DNA from: Capniomyces stellatus | Lineage: Eukaryota > Kickxellomycota > Harpellomycetes > Harpellales > Legeriomycetaceae | Direction: 5' to 3' | DNA length: 64,000 nucleotides | Assembly (NCBI GenBank): GCA_001661515.1 | Contig: LUVW01000015.1 | Span: 350,973 to 414,972, forward strand | Part shown: piece by piece, positions 59,845-64,000 of the stretch | Numbering within the stretch: the first letter of the stretch is position 1 | Layout of the letters: every line of letters starts with the position of its first letter | Position numbers and translations under genes: made by a program | The notes under the pieces: generated by a model | Database searches by the model: none | Told to the model about the DNA's origin: nothing | What the model saw: only the letters and a program-made list of their open reading frames with translations

Positions 59845-60334
59845 TAATGTCCATATCCGTACTAATCAATACGCATTTACAAGCCAGTTAGCTTTAAACA
59901 AAAATGTATATGTATATGTGTATGCACGTGCACGTGCACATGATCGTGGTGCTGGTAGTGCTAATCCTGTGTTTATAAATACTTATATATTCTGGATTCT
60001 CGTTTTCTTTCGGTTTTGCCTATACTCAACTCAAACACGCCACCCTTGGCTGCTTTGGAACTATGCAAGTACCCAGGAATCTTGAAGTCTATAAATACCC
60101 CCCCCCCCCCCCCCCCCCCNNNNNNNNNNNNNNNNNNNNNCCCCCCCCCCCCCCCCCGTAAGAATACAAATACAGTATTGTAAAAGCTCGGATATAGTCA
60201 AAACCAAGTGTTGAGAAATTACTCAACTTGAAAGAGTCGAATTTTGTTATTAATGAGATTAGTTGTGATGACTTGTATACATTTTTTCTCGCCCATAATG
60301 TTTGTTATTTCCTTTTCCTCGCCCTATTTAGTTA
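59845..60334. other. Gap-containing intergenic region
   Basis: No gene is seen. It contains a run of GCACGTGCACGTG-like and TATGTGTATG sequence at about 59905-59940, and the poly-C/N gap. It should contain the OB-fold gene promoter. Confidence 0.5.
60099..60157. other. Assembly gap: 20 N flanked by poly-C
   Basis: About twenty C, then 20 N (60120-60140), then about seventeen C. The assembler or read chemistry stopped in a C homopolymer. The true length is unknown. Confidence 0.97.
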
Positions 60335-60932
60335 TTAGAAGAAAAGAGAAAGAAAAAGAAGGTCCTTAACAAGCCCTACGCCCTCTTGATTTTTGCTTGG
60401 AAAACACATAAGCTCATTTTTGGAAGAACTAATTTCTATGAATTTCTCTCTATTTTTATTTTTATAAAAGACGGGTTTGATAATTGCGACCAAGAGGTGT
60501 TCATAACAGTAAAGTACATACCAGAGCTTCTATTTCCGATACCAATATGGCCATAGTCATTCCCGCGCCATTATTTTTCAATACCTTGCAAATGTTTACG
60601 CATACGTTCCCCCTACACAAATTAAGTTGTATCCAACACTTATTGTCTCAATCAAAAGATCTTTTTAAAGAAATAGAACTACTTTTTTTTGGACAAATTT
60701 ATCAGCAGGTATCATTCTTATAAACATGACTGTATTTACCACCAGATCTTGCTAGCTTTTTTGCAATTAGGATTTGAGCCATATCTAAAGTATACTTCAT
60801 TTAGCTTGCTCTGAACCTTTTCAATCAAATTTAGAAAATCCATCTCGAGTAGCTCCGTTGATAAGCATGTAAGCGCTTTGCAGCCTTTACCTAGATTTTG
60901 GAATGAACTCAACGTAGGCTCTTTGAAGCTAA
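60335..60932 (-). CDS. Unidentified gene, 3' part (at least three exons)
   Basis: Minus-strand exons 60932-60743, 60612-60522 and about 60456-60335 join with consistent phases. The first reads FKEPTLSSFQNLGKGCKALT and MDFLNLIEKVQSKLNEVYF. The second reads NVCVNICKVLKNNGAGMTMA then ILVSEIEAL. The third reads KFIEISSSKNELMCFPSKN and QEGVGLVKD, then a stop. The last two exons resemble a winged-helix domain in pattern (helix, helix, two strands). I do not recognise the family, and no 5' exon or start codon was found upstream. It could also be alternative downstream material of another gene, but codon periodicity and splice fit argue for a real gene. Confidence 0.4.
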
Positions 60933-62174
60933 CTAAATATACTAAAGCTATTGGTACGAGACTAAAGAGGTGTTCAAATAGTAACTAGGCTTGTTTAAAG
61001 TACAGTGAAAAGTCTTGTTTACTGGGAGTTTAAGCCCAGAGTTTAAATTTAGTACACAAAGTATTACGCGATAGTGAATTTTTCTTTTCTTTTCTTTTCT
61101 TTATTTTATTTTATTTTATTTTATTGATTTAGCGAGTTTTATTTTTATTTTTGGTAATGATTAAACGAATTTGCAATCAGAGTTTAGACCATATCCCGTT
61201 TACGTTGATATCATTGGGCCTAATTGTTTAGTTAATTAGCTGTGATTTTAGGTTTGTGTTTCACTCAGTTACAAGTAAATAATCAAACTGCAAAACGTAA
61301 CAGACGTTTTTAAGCTGTGATTGTGATGTAAATGTAAACCAAGCCATACTAGTGATTTGTTTCAGTTGTTATGTATATACTGTTTATATGCCCATGAGTG
61401 CCGGACTCTGGGTCTTCAGGTTCTCTTTATTTTCCGAGTATAAAGCCTTATTAATAACAAACATATTTGATATTAAAAAATGTTTGGAGTATAAATCAAA
61501 ACTGAAAACAATTGAAAAACAATAAGCTCTAGAAAAAAATAGTAATATTTGGGCTGTTATAGCTCAATGCGGGATAGATATGCTTCCTCTATTGAAGTTC
61601 TGGTTAGCATCATTGAGCTGCTCGTCGTTTTTTTGATTATAGAAGCGCAATTGACTAGGTTGTAGCTATTAATAGCCAACAACAAACAACGATTGATGTT
61701 TTTATATATATATATACGAAACAAGTTTGGTTTAGTTATAAAATCAACTAAATAACAAATATTACCAATTTCGGGGCTTCAAAAATAATAGTAATTGCCA
61801 ACTCTGTTCCTAAAAGGTCAGTAGGAAAATAAAATAATGCAAATACGTCCTTTTTTTACTTTTATTTTTGTAAAGAGCAGATAGAACAAATATATCTTTT
61901 GGTTTTTAATGTCAGTTTAAAAGATTCGAATAATCAAATTTTCACAACTTTAAACTTGCTAAAATAAAAAGGTGAGGAAACTTGGCAAACTTGTTGGAAA
62001 AAAAAACTGTAGAATAGATTGTTGCTTTTGTATCTAGCAAAGCACATTTTAATTTTTACTTTGTTTTTCTTGGAGAAATAGCTAACTGGTATTGATCGAC
62101 GAGAGAGAGAAAGATAGGTGTTGTGGCGATAACAATTAGAATACAAAGTTTATATTGAACAAACTAAACTTAGG
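60933..62174. other. Intergenic region upstream of the UBX gene
   Basis: No gene is supported. A (TTTTC)n(TTTTA)n microsatellite lies at about 61080-61127 and a TATATATATA run near 61704-61715. The 5' end of the minus-strand gene fragment should lie here but was not found. Confidence 0.5.
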
Positions 62175-63756
62175 ATGAGCATGAACGTGGATGATGAGAA
62201 TCCTCTTGCAGCCCAATTTATGGAGCTGACTGGCGCTAGTTTGGAAGTGGCAAACAACTATATACAGGTACATGATTTCTTTGATTTTCAAAAAGAAAGC
62301 TTTGCTGAGTTGGATCTTACATGCTTTTTGATGATTTAAAAGTCAAAGGATGTTGAAACTAAAGCATGGGTTCTTAGTAGCGGTCGAAATTGAAATTGGA
62401 ATTTTAAAACTAATGTGTAAAGTAAAGCGAGGAAGGGGGCTTGAAGAGTAATGTTGGAGAGTAAACAAAATACTTTTTAGATTTCAGACGGGAATTTGGA
62501 AAATGCAGTATCACTATACTTGGAAACCGATGGGCAATTAGTCGGGCACAGTGGTGGATATCAGGGCAGAGAGGCAAATAGTACCAATAGATCGATTTTA
62601 GATACGGATAGCCCGGTGTATAGGAATGGAGACGAGTACGAGCACGATCAAGGAAATGTACAAAGCAGTATCTTCAGGGAGGACGGTGTTAGAGCGCCGA
62701 TTGCTTCTCGGAGAGATGTACTTGTTGAAGAAGATGGATTTGGGGGCAGTGGGTTATTTCAATGTAAGTGATGTTGGGTATAAGCTGGCATAAAAGCCAA
62801 ATAAATATATAGATAAATATAGCGTATTTGGATTAGTTGTCGGAAAATGGAAATGGACAAGTAATTTACTATCCCTACTAAAAATAAAATGAAAAAATAA
62901 CCAAATAAATAGTTGGATCAAGGAATAGAGTGTTTCATGAGCGGCCTGGTAGAGAATCGTTGATGATGGATCCGTTTAGAAACTTTGCAGCAGAGAGCGC
63001 GCGGTTTGGTACTTTATCATATACGATTAGAATTTTGTTGTGTTAGTTTATGATGTGGATTTGACTAAACAGGGAGTGATGGTTGTTTACATAGGCAATA
63101 TGGCAGATGATAGCAACGAACCTAGCAGTCTCAGCGATCTGTTTAGACCGCCAATTGATATTATGTATCAGGGAAGCTTTGAACGGGTAAGGAGAAGAGA
63201 ACGAGCATAGAAAGAAAAAAATATGGTTGGTCAAGTAAAAGTAAATTGGGTCTGTATACAGCTTGCACAGGTACATTCTTGTTGTTAACTGTTGCGCTGT
63301 GTCTGATTTTGGACTAGGGGAAGGAGTTTGCCAACAGCCAAAAAAGATACATGATTATCAATATCCAATCAGTGACGGAGTTTGATTGCCAAGTTCTCAA
63401 CAGAGATCTTTGGAGAGAAAAGACAACGAAGGATATTATAAAAGAGAATTACTTGTTTTGCCAGTACATTTCGGGGACAGAATCGGCCGACACTTTCAAG
63501 CAGTTTTATAATGTAAAACGACTGCCGCATGTTGCAATCATAGATCCGAGAACAGGTAAGAGTCTGATTGGTGATTGGTGCCAAAAGTGGTTTTGGCTGT
63601 AGTAAAGCGCACATCAAGGCGTGGTTCTATTTACTAAGCGGGATGTACATATATAAAATTTTAGGCGAAAGAATGAGGTCGTGGGGACCCAAAATAAACT
63701 GCCGAGAAGTTCTAGAGCAAAGTGAGACCAACGTTTCTTATTTATACTATACGTGA
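62175..63756 (+). CDS. UBA-UAS protein of the Ubx5/UBXN7 family, C-terminus beyond the window
   Basis: These are Cdc48/p97 cofactors that bring ubiquitylated clients or cullins to the segregase. Exons are 62175-62267, 62481-62763, 62913-63008, 63095-63186, 63318-63555 and 63665 onward; all phases agree. The N-terminal UBA fold reads AAQFMELTGASLEVANNYIQ then ISDGNLENAVSLYLE. A Ser/Asp-rich linker and SLSDLFRPPIDIMYQGSFER lead into the thioredoxin-like UAS domain. That domain has SQKRYMIINIQSV, FDCQVLNRDLW, FKQFYNVKRLPHVAIIDPRT and GERMRSWG. This matches Ubx5/UBXN7 closely. The last exon reads to a stop at 63756, but a good donor (GTGAGA) follows LEQ near 63720. No UBX domain is present yet, so the gene most likely continues past the window edge. 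Confidence 0.8.
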
Positions 63757-64000
63757 ATGCTGGACTATTTATTTTACAAAGCTGGCATGTTGGCAGCCTA
63801 AAAGGGGTTTAAACACTACTTGATTATAACAGAAATTGTGCAAATTTTTTGGTCTAAATGAATAGTAACACAGTTTCTTTTTGACCACCCCTGGGATGGA
63901 GGCCAGCAAGACAGAAAAGTCAACAAGACAAACAAAACAAAGGTAAATATTTCACTAGTACATTTGGGGAGAGGAGTGACTATTTAGTTGTTGTTTTTTT
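63757..64000. other. Window end, probably intron or next exon of the UBX gene
   Basis: I see no clear coding segment. If the donor near 63720 is used, the UBX domain exon lies outside the window. Confidence 0.35.

Noticed and set aside
61555..61630. tRNA-like A-box (TATAGCTCAATGCGGG)
   Set aside because: No D-stem partner, no B-box (GGTTCGANTCC) at the right distance and no acceptor stem pairing.

Overview
The window is nuclear DNA of a filamentous-type fungus. GT-AG introns, a one-chain fungal type I fatty acid synthase, a velvet regulator, a Cch1-type calcium channel, Mei5/Sfr1 and a fungal/animal debranching enzyme all say so. The fused synthase and the very AT-rich, repeat-poor gene deserts suggest an early-diverging ('zygomycete-grade') lineage rather than a typical ascomycete; that placement is inference. 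Most genes contain introns, so a six-frame view shows only fragments. I rebuilt exon chains by hand from phase-consistent splice sites and protein-family logic, and no transcript evidence was available.

Layout: 1-2.3 kb, purine-rich promoter region; 2.3-14.3 kb (+), intronless fused fatty acid synthase (3972 aa); 14.3-24.5 kb, gene desert with decayed duplicated sequence and tiny insertions; 24.6-25.7 kb (+), velvet-domain protein; 27.2-28.2 kb (+), Sfr1/Mei5 homologue; 28.8-30.0 kb (-), homologue of the SCI1 family; 30.7-31.4 kb (-), exosome subunit Csl4; 32.2-37.6 kb (-), glycogen debranching enzyme; 40.0-48.7 kb (+), Cch1 four-repeat channel; 50.2-52.4 kb (+), mitochondrial dihydrolipoamide dehydrogenase; 52.9-55.4 kb (-), AICAR transformylase/IMP cyclohydrolase; 56.7-59.8 kb (-), multi-OB-fold RPA70/MEIOB-like protein; a 20-N gap flanked by poly-C near 60.1 kb; 60.3-60.9 kb (-), unidentified gene fragment; 62.2 kb to past the end (+), UBA-UAS protein of the Ubx5/UBXN7 family.

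The genes are not an operon or biosynthetic cluster. They are housekeeping metabolism (lipid, glycogen, purine, 2-oxoacid dehydrogenase), RNA decay, calcium entry and a development regulator. Two independent recombination-type proteins (Sfr1/Mei5 and the OB-fold protein) lie about 29 kb apart.

The most unusual signal is not a gene. At several separate loci a 20-25 bp A/T-rich core (TTTATTGAAATTT or its complement, ending in an AATAAA-like A-rich tail) sits between near-identical 10-16 bp direct repeats. This looks like target-site duplications around vanishingly short retroposed 3' ends. Other points are a strong reversal of GC skew from the 5' to the 3' end of the synthase gene, a Q/C/E/E pore signature in the channel, and a possible 18-nt GT-AG segment in the OB-fold gene.
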